Below, piece after piece: positions 8,408 to 17,066 of a stretch of 44,968 nt of DNA (within the stretch, counting starts at the first letter, position 1; the number at the start of each line of letters is the position of its first letter). The notes below the pieces were generated by a model. It was not told the origin of the DNA. It did no database searches and saw only the letters and a list, made by a program, of their open reading frames with translations. Origin of the DNA: Bacteroidota bacterium (GTDB taxonomy: Bacteria; Spirochaetota; Spirochaetia; JABMQR01); the NCBI GenBank assembly GCA_013202335.1, contig JABMQR010000336.1, positions 1 through 44,968 of the forward strand. Reading direction: 5' to 3'. The translations under genes and the position numbers were made by a program.

Positions 8408-9415
8408 TTAACAGGTCCCTCTGAGGATGAGTTCCGGGTCCAAAATAATTCTGCGTGCCCTCTGATGTGTCTTGTCACTACTTTCTTCCTGAAAAAGTTC
8501 TAATAAGACTTCAACGGCCGCTTCTCCCATCCGAATTTTTGGCTGTTTAATGGTGGTTAAATTTATTTCCGGCCATGATGCATTTGGAATATCATCAAAA
8601 CCTATAATTGCTATATCTTCAGGGACTCTCAGGCCCTTCTCTTTTATACCTTGCAGAATTCCCATAGCGATAAGGTCATTTCCTGCAATTACCGCTTCCG
8701 GGTAGTCGCCTGAATCAATCATTTTGCAAATATTTTCATATCCGCTTTTTAGTCTCCATGTTTCCTGCCTGACATAATTTAAATTCAGTTCAAGGTCGTA
8801 GCGTTTCATGGCTTCTGCGAAACCCAGGTAGCGGCCATCATTTGTGTAGCCGCTGTTAATACCGCTGATAAATCCAATACGGTGGTAATCCTTCTCAATT
8901 AGTGTTCGCGCTGCCAGATAGCCGCCTCTGATGTTATCTGTTATCACAAAGCTATATTTGGTGTTTTCCGGAGCATTACCAAGGTACACACAGGGTACGG
9001 GCATACGCTTCCGTTGTTCGAGGATATTTGATTGGCCGGATATCGGTGCAAGAATAATACCATCAACCCGTTTTTCCAGAAGATTCTGTATATACGATTC
9101 TTCTTTTTTCAGGTCATAGTTAGTGTTGCAGAAAAAGGTGTTATACCCTGCTGCGCTTGCCCGCTCCTCTACCCCTCTGGCTAATTCCGGGTAGAAAGGG
9201 TTGGTAATGTCCGGGATGATTAATCCAAGGGTTCCCGTCTGCTTCTGAACTAAACCTCTTGCTACTGCGTTAGGGGTATATTCCATTTCTTCTGCTATTT
9301 TTCTAACTTGCTGCCGGGTCTCTTCACTCACTCCTTTCAATCCATTTAGGGCTCGTGATACAGAAGAGTATGATATGCCGGCTACTTTTGCGATGTCTTT
9401 AATTGTTGCTTTCAT
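8408..9415 (-). CDS. LacI-family regulator of block A
   Basis: A 335-residue LacI/GalR-type repressor. It has an N-terminal helix-turn-helix (TIKDIAKVAGISYSSVSRAL), the hinge YTPNAVARGL, and a periplasmic-binding-protein-like effector domain with the usual GFDDIPNASWPEINLTTI end. It heads the operon lacI-iolC-iolB-iolJ. The perfect palindrome AGCAAACGTTTGCT sits in its own promoter (9522-9535) and before the transporter operon (442-455), so autoregulation and control of the transporter are likely. The inducer is probably an inositol-pathway intermediate, by inference. Confidence 0.9.
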   Translation of the reverse strand: MKATIKDIAKVAGISYSSVSRALNGLKGVSEETRQQVRKIAEEMEYTPNAVARGLVQKQTGTLGLIIPDITNPFYPELARGVEERASAAGYNTFFCNTNYDLKKEESYIQNLLEKRVDGIILAPISGQSNILEQRKRMPVPCVYLGNAPENTKYSFVITDNIRGGYLAARTLIEKDYHRIGFISGINSGYTNDGRYLGFAEAMKRYDLELNLNYVRQETWRLKSGYENICKMIDSGDYPEAVIAGNDLIAMGILQGIKEKGLRVPEDIAIIGFDDIPNASWPEINLTTIKQPKIRMGEAAVEVLLELFQEESSDKTHQRARRIILDPELILRGTC

Positions 9416-9516
9416 AGTTTTTGCTCCAGCTTAAATTTTACCCATTCTCAGCAAATTGTAAAAGATACAAGTTTTTTCGAAGTAGCTTTGCAGTATACAA
9501 AAAGAGTGTCTATTAA

Positions 9517-9545
9517 TCATTAGCAAACGTTTGCTCTTTTGTCAA
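9517..9545 (-). promoter_or_regulatory. Promoter with embedded operator for the lacI-iolCBJ operon
   Basis: On the - strand, TTGACA (9545-9540), 17 bases and TAATGA (9522-9517). The perfect palindrome AGCAAACGTTTGCT (9522-9535) fills the spacer, a classical repression layout. Confidence 0.75.
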
Positions 9546-9693
9546 GGAATATCGTATTATGGGTTGGTTTTTTTTGGGAAATTGAGAATATGGGAGGACA
9601 CCCTAATATTTATACAGCCTGTGTACCGGCATCAATCAGAGATTTGGGTGATGCATACACCGCTAACTTCTTTTTTATATTTAGACTAATAAA

Positions 9694-9707
9694 TGCAACC
9701 GGTAACA
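9694..9707. promoter_or_regulatory. Upstream CCGG-type operator
   Basis: TGCAACCGGTAACA is the reverse complement of the site at 9782-9795 with one mismatch. The centres are 88 bp apart. It resembles GntR-type LacI-family sites of enteric bacteria (TGTTACCGGTAACA). Confidence 0.65.
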
Positions 9708-9768
9708 TGCGTAAATAAGTTATTAAAAGTGATAAAAGATTATTAATCACTCATATAATTAATACTAT

Positions 9769-9797
9769 TTGACATTATGAATGTTACCGGTTACAAT
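9769..9797 (+). promoter_or_regulatory. Promoter with embedded CCGG operator for the second lacI
   Basis: TTGACA (9769-9774), exactly 17 bases, then TACAAT (9792-9797). The operator TGTTACCGGTTACA (9782-9795) covers the spacer and the start of the -10. The rest of the 9416-9839 gap contains only this promoter, its twin operator and the divergent promoter. Confidence 0.8.
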
Positions 9798-9839
9798 TTC
9801 TATAAAGTCATGAATCCTGCAGGTTAAGGAATAGATAAT

Positions 9840-10856
9840 TTGAAAGTAAATATAACAATTAGGGATATTGCAAAATCAGCAAATGTTTCACATACAACAG
9901 TATCCAGAGCATTATCTGATAGTAGTTTGGTCACTGAAAAAACAAAAATAAAAATTAAGGAATTAGCCAGGCAGATGGGGTATATTCCAAATGCCGTGGC
10001 TAAGGGGCTGGCTACAAATAAAACAAACACCATCGGAATGATTATTCCGGATATAATGAATCCTTACTACTCTGAAGTTGCCAAGGGGCTAAAAGATTAT
10101 GCAAACCGTGAGGGGTTTAATGTTTTTCTTTGTGATACTGACAGGGATCCCAAGAAAGAACAAAACTATATAGATGAGTTGTACAGTCAACGGGTTGGGG
10201 GTGTGATAATTTCCCCTGTTTCAGAGGATTTAACCCATGTAATCAGTAAATACCCACCTGATGGACCATTGGTATTCTTATCATATCAGCCTGATATTGC
10301 AAACTGCAGTTATGTAGTTACAGACCCTTTCCGGATAACTTATATCGGAACAAAACACTTAATTAAACTCGGTCATAAAAAGATTGCCTTTATAGGGTAT
10401 GAGAAAAATATACAAACAACATCACTTCGGTATAATGGTTATAAAACCGCTCTTGAAGAGAGTGGCCTTGAACCTTTCAGCTCAGAAAATTCAAGTTATG
10501 AAATTTATGAAAATGTAGGTTATGAACTTACGAAAGAGCTGCTGCTGAAGGATGAAATTCCCACAGCTATCCTGGCCTATAATGATATCATTGCTCTGGG
10601 TGCCATGGAGGCTGCCGAGGAATTTGGGCTGCAGGTACCGGATAATCTATCGGTAATGGGCATTGATAATATCTCTATATCAAATCTTTATAGAATTCAT
10701 TTAACAACAGTTAGCCAGGATAGATTCAAGCTGGGGGAATGGTGTGCAAAGATTCTGATTGATAAGATTCGTAACCCGGAAAACAGAAAAAGCATACAGA
10801 AAGTTCTTGAACCAAAGCTGGTAATTCGTAAGACCTGCAAGGCACTTAGGGAATAG
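9840..10856 (+). CDS. LacI-family regulator of block B
   Basis: A 338-residue LacI/GalR-type regulator. It has the helix-turn-helix TIRDIAKSANVSHTTVSRAL, the hinge YIPNAVAKGL, then a sugar-binding-type domain. The start is TTG 9840, with AAGGA about eight bases upstream. A paralogue lies at 8408-9415, but its recognition helix differs (SHTTVS against SYSSVS), in line with different operators (CCGG centre here, AACGTT centre there). It is divergent from the block A operon and precedes two oxidoreductases, iolB and iolD, which it probably controls together with itself. Confidence 0.88.
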   Translation: MKVNITIRDIAKSANVSHTTVSRALSDSSLVTEKTKIKIKELARQMGYIPNAVAKGLATNKTNTIGMIIPDIMNPYYSEVAKGLKDYANREGFNVFLCDTDRDPKKEQNYIDELYSQRVGGVIISPVSEDLTHVISKYPPDGPLVFLSYQPDIANCSYVVTDPFRITYIGTKHLIKLGHKKIAFIGYEKNIQTTSLRYNGYKTALEESGLEPFSSENSSYEIYENVGYELTKELLLKDEIPTAILAYNDIIALGAMEAAEEFGLQVPDNLSVMGIDNISISNLYRIHLTTVSQDRFKLGEWCAKILIDKIRNPENRKSIQKVLEPKLVIRKTCKALRE

Positions 10857-10941
10857 CCGGAAAACAGATGATGGTGTTATTAGATTGGAGTGATGTGAAA
10901 CTGTAGAGTTTCAGTAATATACAGGTGAAGGGGCAATAGGA

Positions 10942-12078
10942 ATGTTAACATATGGAATGATTGGCGGAGGTGAAGGGGCATTTATTGGTGATGTGCACAG
11001 GAAAGCAATAAATCTTGATCGCAAAGCGGTAATTGCTGCGGGATCTTTTTCAAGGGATTATGAAAAAACCCTTGCAATGGGAGCCTCTCTGGATATAGAT
11101 CGTGAACGACTCTATGAAACCTATAGTGAAATGGCCGACCGGGAAGGAAAACGTGAGAACGGGATTGATTTTGTGGTAATTGTTACCCCGAATAACCTGC
11201 ATTATTCTATTGCGAAAATTTTTCTGGAAAACGGAATTCATGTTGTCTGTGACAAACCGGTAACAACAAACTCAACTCAGGCTGAGGACCTGCAGAGGCT
11301 TGCAAAAGAGAAAGACCTCCTGTTTTGTGTAACCTATACCTATTCAGGGTATCCTCTTATAACCCAGGCCAGAGAGATGATCAGGAATAATGATATCGGT
11401 GATATACGCTTTGTTAATGCCGAGTTTCCGGAAGGATGGCTTGCCGCTTCGGTAGAGAATAAGGGTGATAAACAGGCCGTCTGGAGATTGGATCCTGCTC
11501 AGAGCGGTGCATCAAATTGTGCCGGTGACCTGGGAAGTCATGTTGAGCATTTGGTTTCCTATATGACAGGATTAGAGATAAAATCCCTGTGTGCAAGTCT
11601 GGATATTTGTGGTGAGGGAAGAATTCTTGATGATAATGCCTCAATCATGGTTCGGTATGAGGGCGGTGCAAAAGGACTCTACTGGACCTCTTATATAGCG
11701 ATAGGACATGATAATGGATTATGTGTCAGAATATACGGTACAAAAGGATCTATTATGTGGGTCCAGGAGGATCCGAATTACCTGAGGGTTACCTATATTG
11801 ATAAACCAGTACAAATACTTTCCAGGGGAAGGGACAAAATGCACCCCAAAGCTTCCGGGTTGTCACGGGTTCCTGCAGGCCACCCTGAAGGATATTTCGT
11901 TGCATTTGCCAATATTTACCTGAAGTTTCTTACTGCTTTGACGAAGAAGACTGCAGGCGAATCCCTTTCTGAGGATGATATGGGATTTCCCGGGATTGCT
12001 GAAGGTCTCCGGGGGGTACAGTTTGTGGAGCACTGTGTTGAGAGCTCACAAAAAGGAACAGTCTGGGTTGATCTATAA
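10942..12078 (+). CDS. Gfo/Idh/MocA-family oxidoreductase
   Basis: A 378-residue NAD(P)-dependent dehydrogenase. The N-terminal Rossmann fold begins MIGGGEGAFIGDVHRKA. The active-site motif DKPVTTN replaces the usual EKP, and the His of GDLGSHVEHL is in the expected place. The group with GGGEGAFIG starts includes scyllo-inositol and levoglucosan-type dehydrogenases, so a second cyclitol or oxidised sugar is a likely substrate. It lies 85 bases after the LacI gene, with a small hairpin (10896-10913) in between, and is followed by another dehydrogenase. I cannot assign the exact substrate. Confidence 0.78.
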   Translation: MLTYGMIGGGEGAFIGDVHRKAINLDRKAVIAAGSFSRDYEKTLAMGASLDIDRERLYETYSEMADREGKRENGIDFVVIVTPNNLHYSIAKIFLENGIHVVCDKPVTTNSTQAEDLQRLAKEKDLLFCVTYTYSGYPLITQAREMIRNNDIGDIRFVNAEFPEGWLAASVENKGDKQAVWRLDPAQSGASNCAGDLGSHVEHLVSYMTGLEIKSLCASLDICGEGRILDDNASIMVRYEGGAKGLYWTSYIAIGHDNGLCVRIYGTKGSIMWVQEDPNYLRVTYIDKPVQILSRGRDKMHPKASGLSRVPAGHPEGYFVAFANIYLKFLTALTKKTAGESLSEDDMGFPGIAEGLRGVQFVEHCVESSQKGTVWVDL

Positions 12079-12211
12079 GCATTTAGGGGCGTTAACGACT
12101 ACCCCTGCCTGGCAGATTTGGAGGAGTCAATGTCCGGAAGTGATTTTAACTAAAATGTGATAGGCAGAATGGATTAAGGGGTACGTTCAGTACCATTATA
12201 TAAAAAATTTT

Positions 12212-12246
12212 TTGAGTTTAGCCGCTGCAGCAGCTGCTTAACTCAA
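12212..12246. repeat. Long hairpin upstream of the iolG-like gene
   Basis: Arms at 12212-12227 and 12231-12246 pair at 14 of 16 positions around a CAG loop. The centre is GCTGCAGCAGCTGC. A T run precedes it, so it has terminator form only when read on the - strand. It lies 21 bases before ATG 12268 and could be a 5' leader structure or a processing site. Confidence 0.55.
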
Positions 12247-12267
12247 GTAAAAATCAGGAGCCAACTT

Positions 12268-13287
12268 ATGGAAAATACGATTAAACTGGGAATTATTGGT
12301 CTTGGAAGACTTGGTCTGGAGCATGCAAAAAACATCCACCAAAACATTCCCTCAGCAGAACTCTATGCAGTCTGCAGTGTGGTAGATAAAGAGCTTGAGA
12401 CAGCAAAAGAAAAGTTTAATCCGGCTGTTATCACCAAGGATTATAATGAACTTTTTGCACTGGAAGAACTCGATGGTATTGTTATCTCAACTAATTCTCT
12501 GACACATTGCCAAATTATTTGCGATGCGGTTAAAAGTGGCGTAAAAAAGATTTATACAGAGAAACCGATCGGAATGTCGATGGATGAAATCAATGAAATT
12601 AAGAAAACTGTTGAATCAAAAAGTGATGTGTTTTTTCAGGTTGGGTATAATCACAGATTTGATACTAATCTTGTGGAAGCCAGAAAGAAAGTTTCTGAAG
12701 GGTTTGTTGGTAAACCTATCCTGATTAGGATGGAGTCGCGGGATCAAGTGGGAATAGAAGAGTTTATCGTTAAATTCAGTCTCTCAAGCGGTGGTTTTAT
12801 TGCAGATATGATGACACATGACTATGATACTGCAAGATGGTTTACCGGGTCAGAAGCTGAAATTATTTTTGGTGTTGGTGGTGTATATGCATATGAAGGT
12901 CTCAAAGAGTGTGATGATATGGATAACACCGCAATTCTTATGAAATTCAAAAATGGGGTTATGGTGATGCTGACAGCAAGCAGGAACAGTCCCTATGGCT
13001 ACCATGCACCAATGGAGATTTTCGGAACTGAAGGAACCATAAAAATTGGAGATTACTCATTTAACAACCGTAATACCTATATGAATAGTGACGGAGTTAA
13101 AAGAAACTGCAGCGAATGGTTTTATGAATACTGGCAGGATACCTACCTTGCAGAAATGAAAGATTTTGTACGGTGTATAAGAGAGGGAGATAGTCCCAGG
13201 GTCAGTTTGGAGGACGGGTATAAGGCTGTTGAGTGGGCAATCAAGGCTGATGAGGCGGTTAAAGGAAAGAAAATAGTAATTATGTAA
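12268..13287 (+). CDS. Gfo/Idh/MocA dehydrogenase, divergent inositol 2-dehydrogenase type
   Basis: A 339-residue NAD-dependent dehydrogenase. It has the Rossmann motif IIGLGRLGLEH, the catalytic TEKPIG segment, and the IolG-like core GYNHRFDTN followed by GGFIADMMTHDYDTARWF. These resemble inositol 2-dehydrogenases, but the protein is less canonical than the one at 20943-21992. AGGAG precedes the ATG. It probably oxidises inositol or an isomer to inosose for the IolD/IolB branch encoded downstream. A related cyclitol or sugar is the main alternative. Confidence 0.78.
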   Translation: MENTIKLGIIGLGRLGLEHAKNIHQNIPSAELYAVCSVVDKELETAKEKFNPAVITKDYNELFALEELDGIVISTNSLTHCQIICDAVKSGVKKIYTEKPIGMSMDEINEIKKTVESKSDVFFQVGYNHRFDTNLVEARKKVSEGFVGKPILIRMESRDQVGIEEFIVKFSLSSGGFIADMMTHDYDTARWFTGSEAEIIFGVGGVYAYEGLKECDDMDNTAILMKFKNGVMVMLTASRNSPYGYHAPMEIFGTEGTIKIGDYSFNNRNTYMNSDGVKRNCSEWFYEYWQDTYLAEMKDFVRCIREGDSPRVSLEDGYKAVEWAIKADEAVKGKKIVIM

Positions 13288-13449
13288 TCTGTTATGAGTT
13301 GGAATGCAAAGCTGATAATAGTTTTAGTGTCTGTTTATAAGATCGTGATATTGAGGTTGCGAAACAGCTGTCGTTCAGAAAAGTGTTGTTTGCAAATAGT
13401 ACAAAACAGGGAACTAAGCCGAGAAAAGGAACAAAGTTACGAAACGTAG

Positions 13450-13477
13450 TTGACGAAAGAAATATCTATGTTATGAT
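13450..13477 (+). promoter_or_regulatory. Promoter of the iolB-iolD segment
   Basis: TTGACG (13450-13455), a 16-base spacer and TATGAT (13472-13477). An AGGAGGG ribosome site follows before ATG 13499. It appears intact although the gene it led into is truncated. Confidence 0.6.
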
Positions 13478-13498
13478 ATATTTAACAGGAGGGAGCTG

Positions 13499-13687
13499 AT
13501 GAAAAGAAATTTATTTTATGGCTTAAATCGTATCATGGCTCCCAACCTGTCAATTGATGAATTTTTCTGCTCTGCACAGGCTTTGGATATTTCTTCTAGT
13601 AAGCTGCATAATAATTTGTGCAGCGATTTCATCGCCAATGACTTCAGATGCAGAAGATACAAAAATATAAAGTTGGGAGAACTATGA
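13499..13687 (+). pseudogene. N-terminal remnant of a TIM-barrel inosose isomerase-like gene
   Basis: Only 62 codons remain open. The first 40 or so residues (FYGLNRIMAPNLSIDEFF, then a segment matching the usual SKVELRNDLPGDFI form) look like the start of IolI-like TIM-barrel proteins, which are normally about 270 residues. Promoter and AGGAGGG ribosome site are intact, then the frame runs into the start of iolB and stops at 13687. I infer a deletion that removed most of the gene. An alternative is a translated leader peptide coupled to iolB, whose ATG (13684) overlaps its end. Confidence 0.5.
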
Positions 13688-14487
13688 TAGTAACACAGAA
13701 AGAACCATACCCATTTGGGTATACAGCAATTACTGAACAGGAAGGGAAGCATGCAGAGATGCTGCTGGATTTTGGAATACTTAGGCTTACAAAAGGGCAG
13801 TCATGGGAGTGCGAAAAACCCAAAGAGCGGGCATGGCTCCTGATAAAGGGAGAAGTGATTTTTCACTGGGAGAACCAGGAGGCAACTGGAAGCCGATTCT
13901 CCTGCTTTGATGAAATCCCGATGGTTCTCCATGTCCCTGAAGGTCTCCCGGTTCGAATTACAGCCGTAGAAGAGAGCGAACTTGCTGTGGAAATGGTGAG
14001 TAATCATAAAGAGTTTGAAGCAAAGTTCTATGAAGGGGATGCTATCCGATGCGATGTTTTTGGTAAAGGAACCCTGAATGAGGCTTCGATCAGAACAGTG
14101 CGAACCGTTTTTGATGGAGAAAGTGCCCCGGAATCCAATATGGTCCTGGGTGAAGTTATAAATCATCCCGGTAAGTGGTCCAGCTTCCCTCCCCATGATC
14201 ATCCACAGCCGGAAATCTATCATTACCGATTATTTCCAGAGCAGGGGTTTGGGATCTCTCTACTGGGTGAGGAACCTCATATCGTAAAAAACCGGTACAC
14301 ATCCCTGATTCGCCCTGATATTACCCATTCGCAGGCAGCCTCTCCTGGGTACGCGATGTACTATATCTGGATGATTCCCCACCTGCCGGAAGAGCGCTGG
14401 CTGCCAACCACCCGGTATTTTGTGAAAGATCACGAATGGCTGTTGGAAAAAGATGTTGCTATCTGGCCGGAAAGAAAATTCAAATAA
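13684..14487 (+). CDS. iolB: 5-deoxy-glucuronate isomerase (second copy)
   Basis: A 267-residue IolB-family bicupin. The metal-binding motif is FPPHDHPQPEIYHYRLFPEQGFG, and SPGYAMYYIWMIPHLPEERW follows. It differs clearly from the 281-residue copy at 6546-7391, which has HKHDED in the same place. GGGAG lies before ATG 13684, so I prefer this to the longer open frame. It is adjacent to iolD, whose product is its substrate, so this copy is the natural partner of IolD in block B. Confidence 0.88.
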   Translation: MIVTQKEPYPFGYTAITEQEGKHAEMLLDFGILRLTKGQSWECEKPKERAWLLIKGEVIFHWENQEATGSRFSCFDEIPMVLHVPEGLPVRITAVEESELAVEMVSNHKEFEAKFYEGDAIRCDVFGKGTLNEASIRTVRTVFDGESAPESNMVLGEVINHPGKWSSFPPHDHPQPEIYHYRLFPEQGFGISLLGEEPHIVKNRYTSLIRPDITHSQAASPGYAMYYIWMIPHLPEERWLPTTRYFVKDHEWLLEKDVAIWPERKFK

Positions 14488-14544
14488 AAGAGACTTATAA
14501 TATGGATCTTGTGGAAAAAATTTCCGCATCAGAAGGAGTGAAGT

Positions 14545-16419
14545 ATGAAAACAGTAAGATTGACCATGGGACAGGCTCTGGTACGGTTTCTGGATAATCA
14601 GTATATCTCGGTTAATGGGAAGGAAGATAAATATATCGAGGGAGTTTTCGGCATATTCGGTCACGGTTGTGTGGTGGGAATAGGTGAAGCACTCCAGGAA
14701 AACAATCATTCGTTGAAATTTTACCAGGGACACAATGAGCAGGGCATGACGCATGCCGCGGTAGCATTTGCAAAACAGCATAATCGAAAAAAAATCATGG
14801 CTGTTACCTCATCAATCGGACCGGGAGCACTGAATATGGTGACTGCCGCAGGACTTGCTTCGGTGAACAGAATACCTGTACTGCTTCTGCCAGGCGATGT
14901 TTTTGCCTGCCGGCAGCCGGATCCGGTACTGCAGCAGCTGGAGCAGTTTAATGATTACAGCATAACCAGTAATGATGCATTTAAAGCTGTCTGCAGGTAT
15001 TGGGATAGGGTTAACCGTCCTGAACAGATAATGACTGCAGCCATTAACGCTATGAGAGTATTAACGGATCCTGCTGAAACTGGCGCTGTGTGTCTCGCCT
15101 TACCCCAGGATGTGCAGGCTGAGGCCTGGGATTATCCTGAAAGCTTTTTCAAGAAACGGGTGCACCATATCGAGAGCAGGCAGCTCAGCAGCGATGCGGC
15201 TGCCCGTGCAGCGGCATTATTTGCAGGGAAGAAGAAACCAGTGGTTATCTGCGGCGGCGGCGTAAAATATTCCGGTGCCGGAGAAGCTCTTGCAGCGTTC
15301 TGTTCAGAATTCAATATACCATTTGCTGAAACCCAGGCTGGGAAAAGTGCCGTTGTATGGGATCATCCGATGAATCTGGGAGGTCTGGGTGTTACCGGAG
15401 GGCTTGCTGCCAACAAGATAGTTGCTGAAGCCGATCTGGTTATTCCGATAGGAACCAGGCTTTCAGATTTCACTACCAGCAGCAAGTGGGCATTCAAACA
15501 TCCGGATGTTCGGTTCGTTTCCCTGAATGTGAATAGTTTTGATGCATATAAAATGGATGCGGAACCATTTCTTTGTGATGCCAAAGCCGGTATTGAAGCG
15601 ATTGGACAAGTTCTGCGCACTTCCGGGTACAAATCTGCGTATCAGAAAGAGATTTCAGAGGCAAGGGAAGTCTGGAACAAAGAAGTCGACCGATTATATA
15701 CGATAGAGCAGGACGAATCGGGATATTCCCAATTGGGAGTTCTCGGTCTGCTTAATGAGAAGCTTCTGAAACCGACTGATATTATAGTTGGGGCTTCCGG
15801 GAGTCTTCCCGGGGATCTTCAGCGTGTCTGGAGATCGAGATCAATAAACACCTATCATATGGAATACGGGTTCTCCTGTATGGGATATGAGGTTTCCGGT
15901 GCACTGGGCGCTAAAATGGCCCAACCGGAAAGAGAAGTATATGTCATGGTAGGCGATGGGAGTTTTGTCATGCTCCACTCAGAACTGCTGACTTCGATTC
16001 AGGAAGGACTGAAGATTAATGTGCTTCTGTTTGATAATAACGGCTTCGGCTGCATCGACAATCTGCAGAGAAGCAAGGGGATTCCAAAATTTGGTTGTGA
16101 GTTAAAGTTCAGGAATCCGGTAACCGGTAAACTTGACGAGGGTGGTGCAAAGATTCCGGTCAGCTATGCACGTATTGCTGAAGGATACGGATGCAGGACC
16201 TGGACGGTAACGAATGCTGAAGAGCTGCAGGCTGCAGTGGCCGAAGCGCAGCAGAGCCCTGTTTCCACGCTTATTGATATCAAGGTTGGATTTGATTCAA
16301 TGTCCGACGGTTATGAAAGCTGGTGGCGGGTAGGTACTCCGGAAGTATCGCAAAAACCGGATGTCGTCGAAGCGAACCGTGAGATGGCCAGTCAGATATC
16401 TCAAGCTAAGCAGTACTAG
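14545..16419 (+). CDS. iolD: 3D-(3,5/4)-trihydroxycyclohexane-1,2-dione hydrolase
   Basis: A 624-residue thiamine-diphosphate enzyme, near the usual IolD length of about 640. The N-terminal domain holds the catalytic-Glu segment YQGHNEQGMTHAA and the VTSSIGPGALNMVTAA motif. The C-terminal domain holds the cofactor motif GDGSFVMLHSELL to DNNG. It opens the ring of the dione to 5-deoxy-glucuronate. AAGGAG precedes the ATG. It is followed directly by an iolE pseudogene, so the step that makes its substrate must come from elsewhere. Confidence 0.93.
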   Translation: MKTVRLTMGQALVRFLDNQYISVNGKEDKYIEGVFGIFGHGCVVGIGEALQENNHSLKFYQGHNEQGMTHAAVAFAKQHNRKKIMAVTSSIGPGALNMVTAAGLASVNRIPVLLLPGDVFACRQPDPVLQQLEQFNDYSITSNDAFKAVCRYWDRVNRPEQIMTAAINAMRVLTDPAETGAVCLALPQDVQAEAWDYPESFFKKRVHHIESRQLSSDAAARAAALFAGKKKPVVICGGGVKYSGAGEALAAFCSEFNIPFAETQAGKSAVVWDHPMNLGGLGVTGGLAANKIVAEADLVIPIGTRLSDFTTSSKWAFKHPDVRFVSLNVNSFDAYKMDAEPFLCDAKAGIEAIGQVLRTSGYKSAYQKEISEAREVWNKEVDRLYTIEQDESGYSQLGVLGLLNEKLLKPTDIIVGASGSLPGDLQRVWRSRSINTYHMEYGFSCMGYEVSGALGAKMAQPEREVYVMVGDGSFVMLHSELLTSIQEGLKINVLLFDNNGFGCIDNLQRSKGIPKFGCELKFRNPVTGKLDEGGAKIPVSYARIAEGYGCRTWTVTNAEELQAAVAEAQQSPVSTLIDIKVGFDSMSDGYESWWRVGTPEVSQKPDVVEANREMASQISQAKQY

Positions 16420-16437
16420 TAACTGCATCATGAAGTT

Positions 16438-16799
16438 ATGTCATTAATAAAGAACAGGTGTTGTTGGGAATAGCCCCTATTGGGTGGACCAATGATGATC
16501 TTCCCGATTTAGGGAAGAGAACACTTTTGAACAGTGCGTGAGTGAAATGGCACTATCTGGATTTTCCGGTTCTGAGGTGGGTAATAAGTATCCGAAGGAT
16601 CCGATGCTCCTGAAGGAGTTTCTGGATATTCGCGGATTGACTATTTGTAATCAGTGGTTCAGCTCTTTTATGATTCAGGTCATTTTAAGTTCGCCGGAGA
16701 GAACCCTGTTGCTGCAGTAAAGCGGTATCTGCCGAGAATTGGCCATCTACCTATGCCATGAAGGCTCGTGCATACATCGGGGAACAGGCTGGTATCTAA
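16438..16799 (+). pseudogene. iolE: Decayed inosose dehydratase
   Basis: Three separate IolE segments survive in different frames. Residues like [15 protein letters not shown] (from 16461) run into a stop after a frameshift. [19 protein letters not shown] to [15 protein letters not shown] (16529-16671) is a very recognisable IolE N-terminal region. After a large deletion comes [17 protein letters not shown] (16678 on), from the middle of the protein. After another deletion comes the C-terminal end YAMKARAYIGEQAGI, with a stop at 16797. A full IolE is about 295 residues, and roughly half to two thirds is missing. ATG 16438 is out of frame with the first segment, so no functional product is possible. 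Confidence 0.85.
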
Positions 16800-17008
16800 G
16801 AATAAAGAGTACTAATTATTACAGAGTTGAGATTAAGCATCCTGATTAATTGAAATCATCAGAATGTGATTGTCATAAAAAGCTTAATAAAATTTATGAT
16901 TTTAATTTTTTTGTAAAAGGATTTATACTTATTTAAGCTATCAAAATAATCAAAAACGATAATTAAATGGCCCAGGGATCTATAGTGTATAAAAAGAGGA
17001 AAAAACAT

Positions 17009-17037
17009 TTGACATAGTGGTATACCAGTGGTACACT
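17009..17037 (+). promoter_or_regulatory. Promoter with embedded GntR-type operator
   Basis: TTGACA (17009-17014), 17 bases, then TACACT (17032-17037). Between them lies GTGGTATACCAGTGGTACAC (17017-17036), with GGTATAC and GGTACAC 11 bp apart. The same arrangement occurs at 22064-22083 and 27687-27706. Confidence 0.78.
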
Positions 17038-17066
17038 AATATTTAACAAATTCTAGGGAGGATTGT

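Noticed and set aside
10896..10913. Small hairpin TGAAACT/AGTTTCA before the oxidoreductase gene
   Set aside because: A seven-base stem without a T run is too weak to call a terminator or operator.
14260..14781. 173-codon - strand open frame
   Set aside because: It runs across the opposite strand of iolB and iolD; both are clear genes.
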